A stretch of DNA of 64,000 bases from Cryobacterium arcticum (GTDB lineage Bacteria > Actinomycetota > Actinomycetes > Actinomycetales > Microbacteriaceae), in assembly GCF_001679725.1 (NCBI RefSeq), contig NZ_CP016282.1:3658001-3722000 (forward strand), read 5' to 3'. Positions 33,065 to 41,730 of this stretch are shown here, one piece after another; positions within the stretch are counted from its first letter, which is position 1; each line of letters begins with the position of its first letter. A program made the position numbers and the translations under genes. The notes beneath the pieces are model-generated. The model did not search any database and was not told the origin of the DNA. It worked only from the letters and a program-made list of their open reading frames with translations.

Positions 33065-33772
33065 ATGGACCTGCTTCTCGAATTCTGGGCGCGGGTCTCG
33101 GTGCGAAACGCTCCCTTGCCCACGCTGACGGTATGGCTCACAATCGCCGCGGCCGCGCTGCTGGTGCTCGTACCGCAGGCCTGGACCGTGACCCGCCACG
33201 GCATCACCATCGTGCACGAGGGCGGGCACGGGCTGGTCGCGGCGCTCGGCGGCCGCCGGCTGCAGGGCATCCGGCTGCACTCGGACACCTCGGGGCTCAC
33301 CGTGAGCCGCGGCAAACCACGCGGCCTGGGCATGGTGCTCACGCTGCTCGCCGGCTACACGGCGCCCGCGCTGCTCGGTCTCGGTGCCGCCTGGATGCTC
33401 AGCCTCGGCCATGACGTCGGCCTGCTCTGGGCACTGCTCGCGGCACTGGCGCTGTTGGTGGTGCAGATTCGCAACTGGTTCGGGCTCTGGTCGGTGGCCG
33501 TGACCGCGGCCCTGGTGTTCGGGGTCACGTGGTTCGGTTCCCCTGTCGTGCAGAGCATTTTTGCGCTGCTGGTCACGGCGTTCCTGCTGATCGGGGCGCT
33601 CCGCACGGTCGTGGAGTTGCAGATCACCCGGTCCCGACGGGGCGGCGGCGCCTCGGATGCCGACCAACTGGCCCGGCTCAGCCATCTGCCCGGTCTGCTC
33701 TGGGTGGTCGTGTTCATCGGTGTCGCCGGCGCCTGCCTCGTGGGAGCGGCCCGGTTGCTCTTCCCCGCCTAG
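33065..33772 (+). CDS. M50B-like membrane metalloprotease
   Basis: 235 residues, about six membrane helices. HEGGH near residue 56-60 is the HExxH zinc motif of M50 proteases. Belongs to the actinobacterial peptidase M50B-like family; substrates are unknown. The third zinc ligand is not obvious by eye. Starts immediately after the GNAT stop. Confidence 0.85.
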   Translation: MDLLLEFWARVSVRNAPLPTLTVWLTIAAAALLVLVPQAWTVTRHGITIVHEGGHGLVAALGGRRLQGIRLHSDTSGLTVSRGKPRGLGMVLTLLAGYTAPALLGLGAAWMLSLGHDVGLLWALLAALALLVVQIRNWFGLWSVAVTAALVFGVTWFGSPVVQSIFALLVTAFLLIGALRTVVELQITRSRRGGGASDADQLARLSHLPGLLWVVVFIGVAGACLVGAARLLFPA

Positions 33773-33826
33773 ACCCACAACGCCAACGTGCCGCTAGAGC
33801 GCCGCGAGAACACAGCTAGAGGGCCG

Positions 33827-34594
33827 TTAGAAGACCGCAACACCGAGCAGGGTGCCGACCAGCCAGGTGACGAAGAGCGCTGCCGCTCCTCCCGTGACCA
33901 CGCGCACGGTGGCGCGGGCGAGGCGGCTGCCGCCCAGCCGGGCGCCGAGCGCTCCGGTGAGGGCGAGCGCCACAAGCACGGCCAAGAAGGTCACCGGCAC
34001 CCGGAGACCCTCCGGCGGCAGCAGGATCGCGAGCAGCGGCAGGATCGCCCCGAGGGTGAACGCCAGGGCGGATGCGCCGGCGGCGTGCCAGGCGCTGGCC
34101 ACGTCCTCCTCGACGATGTTCAGCTCGAGCGACAGGTGAGCCTTGAGCGCATCCTTTTCGGTGAGTTCGATCGCCACCTGGCGGGCGGTGGCCGGCTCGA
34201 GGCCGTGTGCCTCATACAGCCCGGCGAGCACGTCCAGTTCCCCGGCCGGGTCGTCCCGCAGCTCGCGCTTCTGCTTCTCGATCATCGCGCGCTGGCTGTC
34301 GCTCTGGCTGCTCACCGACACGTACTCGCCGAGCGCCATCGAGATGGCCCCGCCGACGAGGCCCGCGGTGCCTGCCGCGATGATCGCGGGGGTGCTGCCA
34401 CCGGCGCCGGCGACGCCGACCACGATGGCCGCCACGGAGACGATGCCGTCGTTGGCGCCGAGCACACCGGCGCGCAGCCAGTTGAGCCGGGAGGCCAGGC
34501 TCCCCGTGTGTGCGGTGAGGGCTGTCGCGTCGCGCGGCGCGGCATCCTGAGCGGCCCGGACGGGACGAAAAAGAGGAGTCGAGAGGATGGCCAT
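33827..34594 (-). CDS. VIT1/CCC1-family iron/manganese transporter
   Basis: 255 residues. Five membrane helices; helix 1 contains LGANDGIVS and helix 2 GGAISMALGEYVSVSSQ, both family signatures with metal-handling Asp, Met and Glu. The cytoplasmic loop (about 110-165) is Glu-rich with ELNIVEEDV, matching the metal-binding domain of VIT proteins. Exports Fe2+/Mn2+ from the cytosol by proton antiport in characterised relatives. Two DtxR-type boxes lie 37-90 bp upstream, so iron (or manganese) control is likely. Shine-Dalgarno is weak. Confidence 0.92.
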   Translation of the reverse strand: MAILSTPLFRPVRAAQDAAPRDATALTAHTGSLASRLNWLRAGVLGANDGIVSVAAIVVGVAGAGGSTPAIIAAGTAGLVGGAISMALGEYVSVSSQSDSQRAMIEKQKRELRDDPAGELDVLAGLYEAHGLEPATARQVAIELTEKDALKAHLSLELNIVEEDVASAWHAAGASALAFTLGAILPLLAILLPPEGLRVPVTFLAVLVALALTGALGARLGGSRLARATVRVVTGGAAALFVTWLVGTLLGVAVF

Positions 34595-34630
34595 AGAGTC
34601 ACCCTAGGCACCAATCACGGGCGCCGCCAG

Positions 34631-34683
34631 CGTGGAAAGCCTTGCCTAATCCCCCTGGTCAGAGCATGGAAAGGCTAACCTAA
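34631..34683 (-). promoter_or_regulatory. two DtxR/IdeR-like iron boxes upstream of the VIT gene
   Basis: On the minus strand, TTAGGTTAGCCTTTCCATG (34683-34665) and TTAGGCAAGGCTTTCCACG (34649-34631). The first matches the first 12 bases of the IdeR consensus TTAGGTTAGSCTAACCTAA exactly. The two sites share TTAGG...AGSCTTTCCA and are 34 bp apart. Position upstream of the start allows activation or repression. Confidence 0.7.
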
Positions 34684-34709
34684 TCTGCCCCCGCCGCCGG
34701 CGAGAACGT

Positions 34710-35093
34710 CTAGAACGGCACCCCGCACACGAGAGCGGCGTTGGCGAAGGCGGTGGCCTCACCGGTGCGCACGAAGACCCTGGCCGCCCCTGACAGCTGC
34801 TTGAGGTCGCTGTGCCTGATGTACTCGATGTCGGTGAAGCGACCGCTCAACCAGTCGTCGGCCACCGTGCCCTTCGCCTCCTCCGCGGCCACGCAGCGCT
34901 CCACGACCAATTCGCCGAGCAGAGCATCGAGCACCTGCTCGAACCGAGGAACCCCGTGCACCAGAGCGAGGTCGATCACCGTCACACCCGCGGGCGCCGG
35001 CATCCCGCAGTCGGCCACGAGCACAATGTCCCCGTGGCCCAGGCGGCTGAGCGCAGCGTTCAGGTCGGCGTTCAGGATGCCGGTGCGTTTCAC
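34710..35093 (-). CDS. rbsD: D-ribose pyranase
   Basis: 127 residues. Interconverts beta-pyranose and beta-furanose forms of D-ribose so that ribokinase can act. LSRLGHGDIVLVADCG holds the catalytic His; IDLALVHGVPRF and the C-terminal RTGEATAFANAALVCGV match the family. GTG start overlaps the rbsK stop (GTGA). Last gene of the ribose operon. Confidence 0.95.
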   Translation of the reverse strand: MKRTGILNADLNAALSRLGHGDIVLVADCGMPAPAGVTVIDLALVHGVPRFEQVLDALLGELVVERCVAAEEAKGTVADDWLSGRFTDIEYIRHSDLKQLSGAARVFVRTGEATAFANAALVCGVPF

Positions 35094-36073
35094 GGGTGTG
35101 CCTCGTTCTTCTCGGGTACTGGAATGGTGCCGATCTCGGGCAGAGCGTCACCCTCGTGCGGGTAGGAGGGCTGGGTTCCCCGGGACTGCACGGCGAACGC
35201 GCCGACCCGTACGGCCAGTTCGACCGCCTTGCGGAGGCCGTCCCCGGCCGCGAGCCGGGCGCTGAGCGCTCCCACGAAAGCGTCCCCGGCGCCGGAGCTG
35301 TCGACCGCCGTCACGACGGGCGAGGCGACGGCGGCGGTGCCTTCGGCGTCGGCGATGATCGCGCCGAGGGCGCCGCGGGTCAGCACGACCGACGTCACCC
35401 CCCACTCGCGCAGCCTCGCCACCGCGTCGGCATCCGAGGCCGGCGACGGTGAGCCGGGCGTGAGTTGCGCCAGGAGCAACGCGGCCTCGTGCTCGTTCAC
35501 GATCAGCGGATCGGCAGCCGCGATGGTCGCCGGGTCGAAGTCGATCACCGGTGCCAGATTGAGCACGACCCGCCCGCTGGCCAGTCGCGCGGCCGCCGCG
35601 CTGGCGGCCGCGGGGATCTCGCCCTGCAGGACCACCACGGCGGCCCCGGCGATCAGGTCCGCGCTCCGCCCGACGGCCTCGGCATCCACCGCAGCGTTCG
35701 CACCGGGAATCACGATGATGGTGTTCTCGCCGTCGGCGGCCACGGTGATCACGGCCAAGCCGGTCGGCCCATCCACGGCCCGCACGGCCGACAGATCGAC
35801 GTGCGCGGTTTCGAGGATCGCGGTGGCGGACTGGGCATAGGCGTCCTGGCCGATCGCGCCCACCATGCTCACCCGGGCGCCGAGCTGTGCCGCAGCGACG
35901 GCCTGATTGGCGCCCTTCCCACCGGGCAGGATCGCGATCGATGAGCCGATCAGGGTCTCGCCGGGCAACGGATGCCGCATCACTGTGGTGACCTGGTCGG
36001 CGTTGATGGAGCCGACCACGACCACTCCACTGAGTACCGCCCCGACGACAGGGGCCTTTGTTGGCGGGATCAC
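35090..36073 (-). CDS. rbsK: ribokinase
   Basis: 327 residues, PfkB family. Phosphorylates ribose at O5. VVVGSINAD at the first strand, GGKGANQAVAAAQLGA (substrate loop), IVNEHEA and the anion-hole/catalytic SSGAGDAFVGAL with the base Asp. GTG start overlaps the rbsB stop (GTGA). About 15 extra N-terminal residues precede the first strand, so a later start is possible. Confidence 0.95.
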   Translation of the reverse strand: MIPPTKAPVVGAVLSGVVVVGSINADQVTTVMRHPLPGETLIGSSIAILPGGKGANQAVAAAQLGARVSMVGAIGQDAYAQSATAILETAHVDLSAVRAVDGPTGLAVITVAADGENTIIVIPGANAAVDAEAVGRSADLIAGAAVVVLQGEIPAAASAAAARLASGRVVLNLAPVIDFDPATIAAADPLIVNEHEAALLLAQLTPGSPSPASDADAVARLREWGVTSVVLTRGALGAIIADAEGTAAVASPVVTAVDSSGAGDAFVGALSARLAAGDGLRKAVELAVRVGAFAVQSRGTQPSYPHEGDALPEIGTIPVPEKNEAHP

Positions 36074-37014
36074 TTGGAGAAGTCGCCCACGTTCGTCTTC
36101 GTCACGGCGACGACGTCGACGGGAACGGTCGCGTCGACATCGTCACCGTCGATGGCCTTGATGGCCAGTTCGATGGCGAGCCGTCCGAGCTCGGCGGGCT
36201 GCTGCGCGACGGTGGCGTAGAGCGAGCCATCCGAGATGGCGGTCAGGCCATCAGCCGTGCCGTCGAAACCGACGACCATGACCTCTGACCCGGCACGGGC
36301 GCCGAGCGCCTGGATGGCGCCGAGGGCCATCTCGTCGTTCTCGGCGAAGATGCCGGTGACTCCCGGGTTGGCCTGCAGCAGGTTGGTGGTTACGTCCAGA
36401 GCGGATGCCCGGTCGAAGTTCGCGGTCTGCTCGGCCACCACGGTGATGTCGGGATACGCGGCGATGCCCTCGTCGAAGCCGGCGCCGCGGTCACGGCTGG
36501 CGGAGGTGCCGGAGACGCCCTGCAGGGAGATCACGGTGCCCTTCTCCCCCATGGCCGCCGCGAGTTCATCGGCGGCCTGCTTGCCGCCGGCGACGTTGTC
36601 GCTGGCCACGAGCGAGGTCAGTGTGGCGTCGTTGACCGTGCGGTCCACCCCGATGACCGGGATGTTCGCTGCGGTCAGCGCGTTCACCGAGGCGCTCGCG
36701 GCGTCGGAGTCGACCGGGTTCACGATGACGGCCTTGGTGCTGCCGGCCGTGGCCGTGGCCAGCTGGTTGGCCTGGGTGGCCGAGTCGTTCTGGGCGTCCA
36801 CGATGTAGAGGTCAACGCCGGCCTCGTCTGCGGCCGCCTGGGCGCCGTCGCGCAGTTCCACGAAGAACGGATTGTTCAGTGTGGAGATCGCGAGCACGAC
36901 CTTCGGTCCGCTGGCCTCGTCGCCGCCGCCGCGGCCGCAGGCGGTGGTGCCGGCGAGGATCAGTGCGGCCGTGGCGGTGACGGCGGCGATACGGCGAAAG
37001 GAGGATGACTTCAT
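36070..37014 (-). CDS. rbsB: ribose-binding lipoprotein
   Basis: 314 residues. Type I periplasmic-binding fold: VVLAISTLNNPFFVELRDGA at the start of the mature domain, GVDRTV, and ENDEMALGAIQAL. Signal peptide with a basic KSSSFRR start and a lipobox ending at the Cys of GTTACG (about residue 26), so it is anchored outside the membrane. Feeds RbsC/RbsA. Confidence 0.95.
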   Translation of the reverse strand: MKSSSFRRIAAVTATAALILAGTTACGRGGGDEASGPKVVLAISTLNNPFFVELRDGAQAAADEAGVDLYIVDAQNDSATQANQLATATAGSTKAVIVNPVDSDAASASVNALTAANIPVIGVDRTVNDATLTSLVASDNVAGGKQAADELAAAMGEKGTVISLQGVSGTSASRDRGAGFDEGIAAYPDITVVAEQTANFDRASALDVTTNLLQANPGVTGIFAENDEMALGAIQALGARAGSEVMVVGFDGTADGLTAISDGSLYATVAQQPAELGRLAIELAIKAIDGDDVDATVPVDVVAVTKTNVGDFSK

Positions 37015-37061
37015 TGTGTTTCCTTTGTTGTGGTGGGGCGGGAGAAGCGAAAAATACGCGG

Positions 37062-38048
37062 TCAGCTGTTGCGGGTCTTGCGGCGCAGCACATCGGCGCC
37101 CACCGCGAGCGCGATGACCAGGCCGATGACTACCTGCTGCCAGAACGACGACACGTTGAGCAGGTTGAGGCCGTTGCGGATGACGACGAGCACCAGGGCG
37201 CCGATGAAGGTGCCGGAGATCTTGCCGAGCCCGCCCGAGAGCGATGCTCCGCCGATGACGACCGCGGCGATCGCATCGAGCTCATAGCCGGCGGCGGCCT
37301 GGGGCTGGGCGGAGTCGAGGCGGCCGGCCAGGAGGAGTCCGGCCAGGGCAGCGAAGACGCCGGCGAGGGCGAAGACCGTGACGATGATGCGCTTGACCGG
37401 AAGTCCGGAGAGCCGGGCGGCCTCGGCGTTGCCGCCGACGGCGTACATGGAGCGGCCGAGCACGGTGCGGTTGAGGATGAACGAGGCGACCAGCGCGGCT
37501 AGGACCAGGATGACGATGGGCATCGGGACCGGGCCGATGTTGCCGCCGAGGAACGACACCTCCGGCGCGGTCTTGATCGGCCGGCCGTCGGAGATCACCA
37601 GGGTGAGGCCGCGGGCCACGCTCAGCATCGCAAGCGTGGCGATGAACGAGGGCAGCTTGCCGTAGGCATTGGCAGCGCCGTTGACGACGCCGGCGAGAAG
37701 GCCCACGACCAGGCCCGCGATCAGTGCCATCCAGCCTGGTAGGCCGGCGCTGATGAAGAACCAGCCGGAAGCCATGGCCGAGAGCGCCGCGACGGCACCG
37801 ACCGAGAGGTCGATGCCGCCGGCGACGATGACGAAGGTCATGCCGAAGGCGAGCACGGCAACCGTCGACACCTGGATGCCGATGTTGAGCAGGTTCTGCC
37901 CGGTCAGAAAGTCCGGGGTGGCGATCACCAGCGCGATGCAGAGCACCACCAGGCCGACCAGGGCGCCGTTGTTGGCCAGGAAGGTCTTGTAGTCGAAGGA
38001 GCGTCGGGTGGGTGTCTCGGTGGACGGGGTGGCGGTCGTCGTTGACAT
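37062..38048 (-). CDS. rbsC: ribose ABC transporter permease
   Basis: 328 residues, eight to ten membrane helices. GGIDLSVGAVAALSAM and VGGNAEAARLSGLPV, followed by GGASLSGGLGKISGTFIGA, are conserved blocks of BPD-transp-2 sugar permeases. Follows rbsA by 19 bp and precedes rbsB by 47 bp. Confidence 0.95.
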   Translation of the reverse strand: MSTTTATPSTETPTRRSFDYKTFLANNGALVGLVVLCIALVIATPDFLTGQNLLNIGIQVSTVAVLAFGMTFVIVAGGIDLSVGAVAALSAMASGWFFISAGLPGWMALIAGLVVGLLAGVVNGAANAYGKLPSFIATLAMLSVARGLTLVISDGRPIKTAPEVSFLGGNIGPVPMPIVILVLAALVASFILNRTVLGRSMYAVGGNAEAARLSGLPVKRIIVTVFALAGVFAALAGLLLAGRLDSAQPQAAAGYELDAIAAVVIGGASLSGGLGKISGTFIGALVLVVIRNGLNLLNVSSFWQQVVIGLVIALAVGADVLRRKTRNS

Positions 38049-38067
38049 GGGTTCGATTCCTTCTGGT

Positions 38068-39573
38068 TCAGCGCTGCGCGGAGGTGTCGCGGGCGGCGAG
38101 GGTCATGACTGTGTCTTGGGTGGCATCCGCGGCGCTGAGTTCGCCGGCCAGGCGGCCGTCGCGCATGACGAGGATGCGGTCGCTCATGCCCAGGATCTCG
38201 GGCAGCTCGCTGGAGACCATGACGATGGCTCCGCCGGCGGCGGTGATCGAGTTCATCAGCTCGTAGATCTCGACCTTGGCGCCCACGTCCACGCCACGGG
38301 TCGGTTCGTCCAGCAGGAGCACCGTGGACGCGGCGATGATCCACCTGCCGAACACCGCCTTCTGCTGGTTGCCGCCGGACAGCGAGCGGATCGGCTGGTC
38401 GATGGTGTGCATCCGGATGCGGAGCTTCGCGGCGACGGCCTCGGCGCGTGTGCGCTGCCCGGTGAAGTCGGCCAGGCCGAGCTTGGAGCTGGAGGCCAGG
38501 GTGGCATAGCCGAGGTTGTCGTTGACCGAGGCATCCAGCACCAGGCCCTGGCCCTTGCGGTCTTCGGGCACATGGCCGATCCCGGCCCTGATCGCCGCCT
38601 TGATGTCGCCCTTGGGTAGCTTCTTGCCGCGCACGGCGACGGAGCCGGTGTCGTACTTGTCCGCACCGGCGATGGCTCGGATCAGTTCGGTGCGGCCCGC
38701 CCCGACGAGCCCGGCGATACCGAGCACCTCACCGGCACGCACGGTGAAGCTGATGTCGTCGAACTGGCCGTCGCTGGTGAGGTTCGACACGGTGAGCACC
38801 TCGGTGAGCGCCGGGGTCTCGTCGACCCGGCGCGGGAACTGGTCTTCGATGCTGCGGCCGACCATGAGCTTGACGAGTTCGTCTTCGGGAGTGGAGGCGG
38901 GGACTTCGGCGATGAAGTGGCCGTCGCGGATGACGGTGACGGTGTCACCGACCTCGGCGATCTCGTCGAGGTGGTGACTGATGAAGAGCATGCCGACGCC
39001 ACGACGGCGGAGGTCCGCCATCACGGCGAACAGGGCCTGGGTTTCGTGCCGGGTGAGCGCGGCGGTGGGTTCGTCCAGGATCAGCACCCGGGCGTTTATG
39101 CTTAGGGCTTTGGCGATTTCGACCAGCTGCTGCCGGGCGATGCCGAGCTGACCCACCGGGGTGTCCACGTCGACCTCGAGGCCGATCAGCGCCAGGGCCG
39201 CGCGCGCCTGGCGGCGCAGTTCCTTGCGGTCAACCATGCCGAACTTGGTAGGCATCCGGCCGAGCATCACGTTCTCGGCCACGCTCATCGTGGCGACGAG
39301 GTTGAGTTCCTGGTGGATGGTGGCGATGCCGTGGTCTTCGGCGGCCTTGGTGGTGGGCAGGCTCGTGACGGTGCCGTCGACGAGGATCTGGCCGCCGTCG
39401 GGTTGGTAGACCCCGGCGACCATCTTGATCAGGGTGGACTTGCCGGCACCGTTCTCGCCGAGCAGCACCTGCACCTGGCCGGGGTAGACACTCACGGTTA
39501 CGTCCTGGATGACGGTGACCTGGCCGAAGGTCTTGGTCACGTTCTGCAGGGTGATCAGGGGGTGGTCGGTCAT
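38068..39573 (-). CDS. rbsA: ribose ABC transporter ATP-binding protein
   Basis: 501 residues with two ABC domains. First: Walker A GENGAGKST, signature and DEPTAALT Walker B region. Second: degenerate Walker A (GLVGAGRTEL), signature LSGGNQQKAV and DEPTRGVDVG. This tandem arrangement with a weakened second Walker A is typical of RbsA/MglA. ATG 39573 overlaps the rbsR stop (ATGA); the open frame continues upstream only as a shadow. Confidence 0.96.
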   Translation of the reverse strand: MTDHPLITLQNVTKTFGQVTVIQDVTVSVYPGQVQVLLGENGAGKSTLIKMVAGVYQPDGGQILVDGTVTSLPTTKAAEDHGIATIHQELNLVATMSVAENVMLGRMPTKFGMVDRKELRRQARAALALIGLEVDVDTPVGQLGIARQQLVEIAKALSINARVLILDEPTAALTRHETQALFAVMADLRRRGVGMLFISHHLDEIAEVGDTVTVIRDGHFIAEVPASTPEDELVKLMVGRSIEDQFPRRVDETPALTEVLTVSNLTSDGQFDDISFTVRAGEVLGIAGLVGAGRTELIRAIAGADKYDTGSVAVRGKKLPKGDIKAAIRAGIGHVPEDRKGQGLVLDASVNDNLGYATLASSSKLGLADFTGQRTRAEAVAAKLRIRMHTIDQPIRSLSGGNQQKAVFGRWIIAASTVLLLDEPTRGVDVGAKVEIYELMNSITAAGGAIVMVSSELPEILGMSDRILVMRDGRLAGELSAADATQDTVMTLAARDTSAQR

Positions 39574-40610
39574 TTCTGGCTCCCTTGCCGAGATGTCGTG
39601 GGGCGGATCGGTGTGGCCGAGGAGGCCCGCACGATCAGTTCGCTGGGCAGCACGACCGAGTCCGGGGTCTGGCCGCTGATCACCTGCAGCAGCAGGTCGA
39701 TGGCAATCCGGCCCATGTCCTCCACGCTGTGCGCGATAACGCTGAGGGCCGGGTTGAGCAGGGCGAACCACTCGATGTCGTCGAAGGCGACGAGAGCGAT
39801 GTCGGTGCCGATCCGCAGGCCGAGTTTGTGCAGGATGCTGATGGCGCCGACGGCCATCAGGCTGTCGGCGGCGAGCAGCGCTGTCGGCGGATTCGTGAGG
39901 CTCATCAGGGCGTGCACGCCGGCCGAGCCGCTGGCGGCCTGGTAGTCGCCGAAGTAGACCAACTCTGGTTCCTGGCTCAGGCCGGCTTCGGCGACGGCGC
40001 GGGTGAATGCCGCGTACCGGTCCCGGCCGGTGGAGGTGGCCTGCGGGCCGGAGATGTATCCGATCCGGGTGTGGCCCAACTCGGCGAGGTGTTGCACGGC
40101 CTGGCGGATTCCGGTTTCGCTGTCGGTGGTGACGCTGGGCAGGTCGAGGCCGGGAACCGTGCGGTCCACGAGCACCGTGGGAATCTTGCGGTCGATCAGG
40201 GCGCGGAGCCGGCCGCCGTCATCGCCGACGGGGGCGACGATCACGCCGTCGACCCGGCGGGAGATGAGCGTGTCGAGGTAGCGGTCCTGCTGGTCACCCT
40301 GCTCGTTGGCGTTACCGAGCAGCGTGACGTAGCCGGCCGAGAGGGCTGCCTGCTCTGCGGCATGCGCGAGGTCGGCGAAGAACGGGTTGCGCACATCCGG
40401 CACCAGCAGGCCGAGGGAGGTGGACCGGGTGGAGCGCAGGGCCTGGGCCTGAGCGTTGGGCTGGTAGTCGAGCTCGGCGGCCGCGGCGGCGACCCGTTCA
40501 CGGGTATCGGCGGAGGTGGCGGGGTTACCCGACAGGACCCGTGATGCGGTGCCCACCGAGACACCCGCGAGGGCGGCGACGTCCTTGATCGTTACGGCTT
40601 CCACAGCCAC
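39570..40610 (-). CDS. rbsR: LacI-family repressor of the ribose operon
   Basis: 346 residues. N-terminal helix-turn-helix TIKDVAALAGVSVGTASRVL with hinge helix ending LRSTRSTSLGLLVPD, then a periplasmic-binding-like effector domain. First gene of the rbs operon and translationally coupled to rbsA. Two tandem operators lie 27-54 bp upstream, so it probably represses itself and the operon until ribose (or ribose 5-phosphate) binds. Ligand inferred from context. Confidence 0.95.
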   Translation of the reverse strand: MAVEAVTIKDVAALAGVSVGTASRVLSGNPATSADTRERVAAAAAELDYQPNAQAQALRSTRSTSLGLLVPDVRNPFFADLAHAAEQAALSAGYVTLLGNANEQGDQQDRYLDTLISRRVDGVIVAPVGDDGGRLRALIDRKIPTVLVDRTVPGLDLPSVTTDSETGIRQAVQHLAELGHTRIGYISGPQATSTGRDRYAAFTRAVAEAGLSQEPELVYFGDYQAASGSAGVHALMSLTNPPTALLAADSLMAVGAISILHKLGLRIGTDIALVAFDDIEWFALLNPALSVIAHSVEDMGRIAIDLLLQVISGQTPDSVVLPSELIVRASSATPIRPTTSRQGSQK

Positions 40611-40636
40611 TCCCTTGTGTACGTGCGTGGATCCTA

Positions 40637-40664
40637 TGGAATCGTTTCCATGGAATCGTTTCCA
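40637..40664. promoter_or_regulatory. tandem LacI-type operators upstream of rbsR
   Basis: Two directly adjacent copies of TGGAATCGTTTCCA (40637-40650 and 40651-40664). Each is an imperfect palindrome around the central CG, as in LacI/PurR-type sites. Confidence 0.85.
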
Positions 40665-40736
40665 TCGTACGTCGGGAGTTCAGAGGATGTCAACCGGACC
40701 GGAGATTCCGACCGGCCGTGATGGTGCCGGGAGTGC

Positions 40737-41573
40737 TCAGCGACGCCCGACGAAGGTGTCCATGGACCTGTACACGCCGAAGACCCGGCCGGCCACGACG
40801 TCCCACGCAGCGAGCGGAAGCACTCCGCGTACCTTCTTGGAGAACCCGACGGTCCACGGCATCAGGAGCTGCGGCGACCCGGCGAGCATCGCCCGCCACA
40901 CCCGGTCGACCACGTACTCCGGGGTCATGATGGGCGTGAACAACGGGCCCCGGGCACCATCGAACATGCCCGTGGAGATGTAGCTGGGCGCGATGGTGCT
41001 CACCCGCACGTGGTCGAAGCCCTGCTGCTGGAGCTCGAGGCGCAGGGAGTCGCTCCAGGCGATCACGGCCGCCTTCGACGCCGCGTAGACGCTCATGCGC
41101 GGGGTGGAGAGCATGCCGGCGGCGGAGGCGATGTTGACGATGCGGGACTCTCGGTAAGGGTTGCGCATCATGGCGGGCAGGAACTCGCGGGTGATGTACA
41201 TCGGCGCGAGCGCGTTCACCTGCATGGTGGCGCGGGTGTCGTCGCCGTTGTCGTGCTCCCAGAAGAACGAACCGCGCACGATACCGGCGTTGTTGATCAC
41301 GATGTCGGGGTTGCCGACCTCGGTACGCACCCGCTGCGCGGTCTGCGCGATCGCACCCAGATCGGAGATGTCCACGACGTAGGGCGCGATCTGGGTGGCG
41401 CCGCCGGCGCGTTCGGTGAGGATCGCGGCGGTACTGGAGAGGCTCGCGGCATCCCGGTCCCAGAGGATCACGGCCCGGGCGCCCTCGGCGACGGCCCGTT
41501 CGGCGTAGAGGCGGCCCATGCCCATGCCTGCACCTGTGATCAGTACCCGGGCTCCGGAAACGGTTCGTGTCAT
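40737..41573 (-). CDS. short-chain dehydrogenase/reductase
   Basis: 278 residues. Rossmann nucleotide motif GAGMGMG near residue 15, NNAG near 94, catalytic Ser in VNIASAAG and YAASK with catalytic Tyr and Lys near 163-167. WDRD after the second strand suggests NAD(H) preference. The C-terminal part (VGFSKKVRGVLPL) resembles SDRs acting on lipids or sterols, but the substrate is not assignable. Head to head with the SsuB-like gene. Confidence 0.9.
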   Translation of the reverse strand: MTRTVSGARVLITGAGMGMGRLYAERAVAEGARAVILWDRDAASLSSTAAILTERAGGATQIAPYVVDISDLGAIAQTAQRVRTEVGNPDIVINNAGIVRGSFFWEHDNGDDTRATMQVNALAPMYITREFLPAMMRNPYRESRIVNIASAAGMLSTPRMSVYAASKAAVIAWSDSLRLELQQQGFDHVRVSTIAPSYISTGMFDGARGPLFTPIMTPEYVVDRVWRAMLAGSPQLLMPWTVGFSKKVRGVLPLAAWDVVAGRVFGVYRSMDTFVGRR

Positions 41574-41730
41574 GGATCAATCATCCCAAGTCCCGGCTGC
41601 CCCTGGTCACTCCATCCGGATGTTGGACACCGAGTTCAATTGCTACGTTACGTTTCAGCACGGGGTGCGTGCCCGTGGCGGCCTGGGTAGCGTCGAAGAA
41701 ACCTTCCCTCGACTACCCGATCGGCAGCCC

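Noticed and set aside
41574..41730. SAM riboswitch upstream of the SsuB-like gene
   Set aside because: The hairpins present do not show the conserved core of any SAM riboswitch class I can recall.
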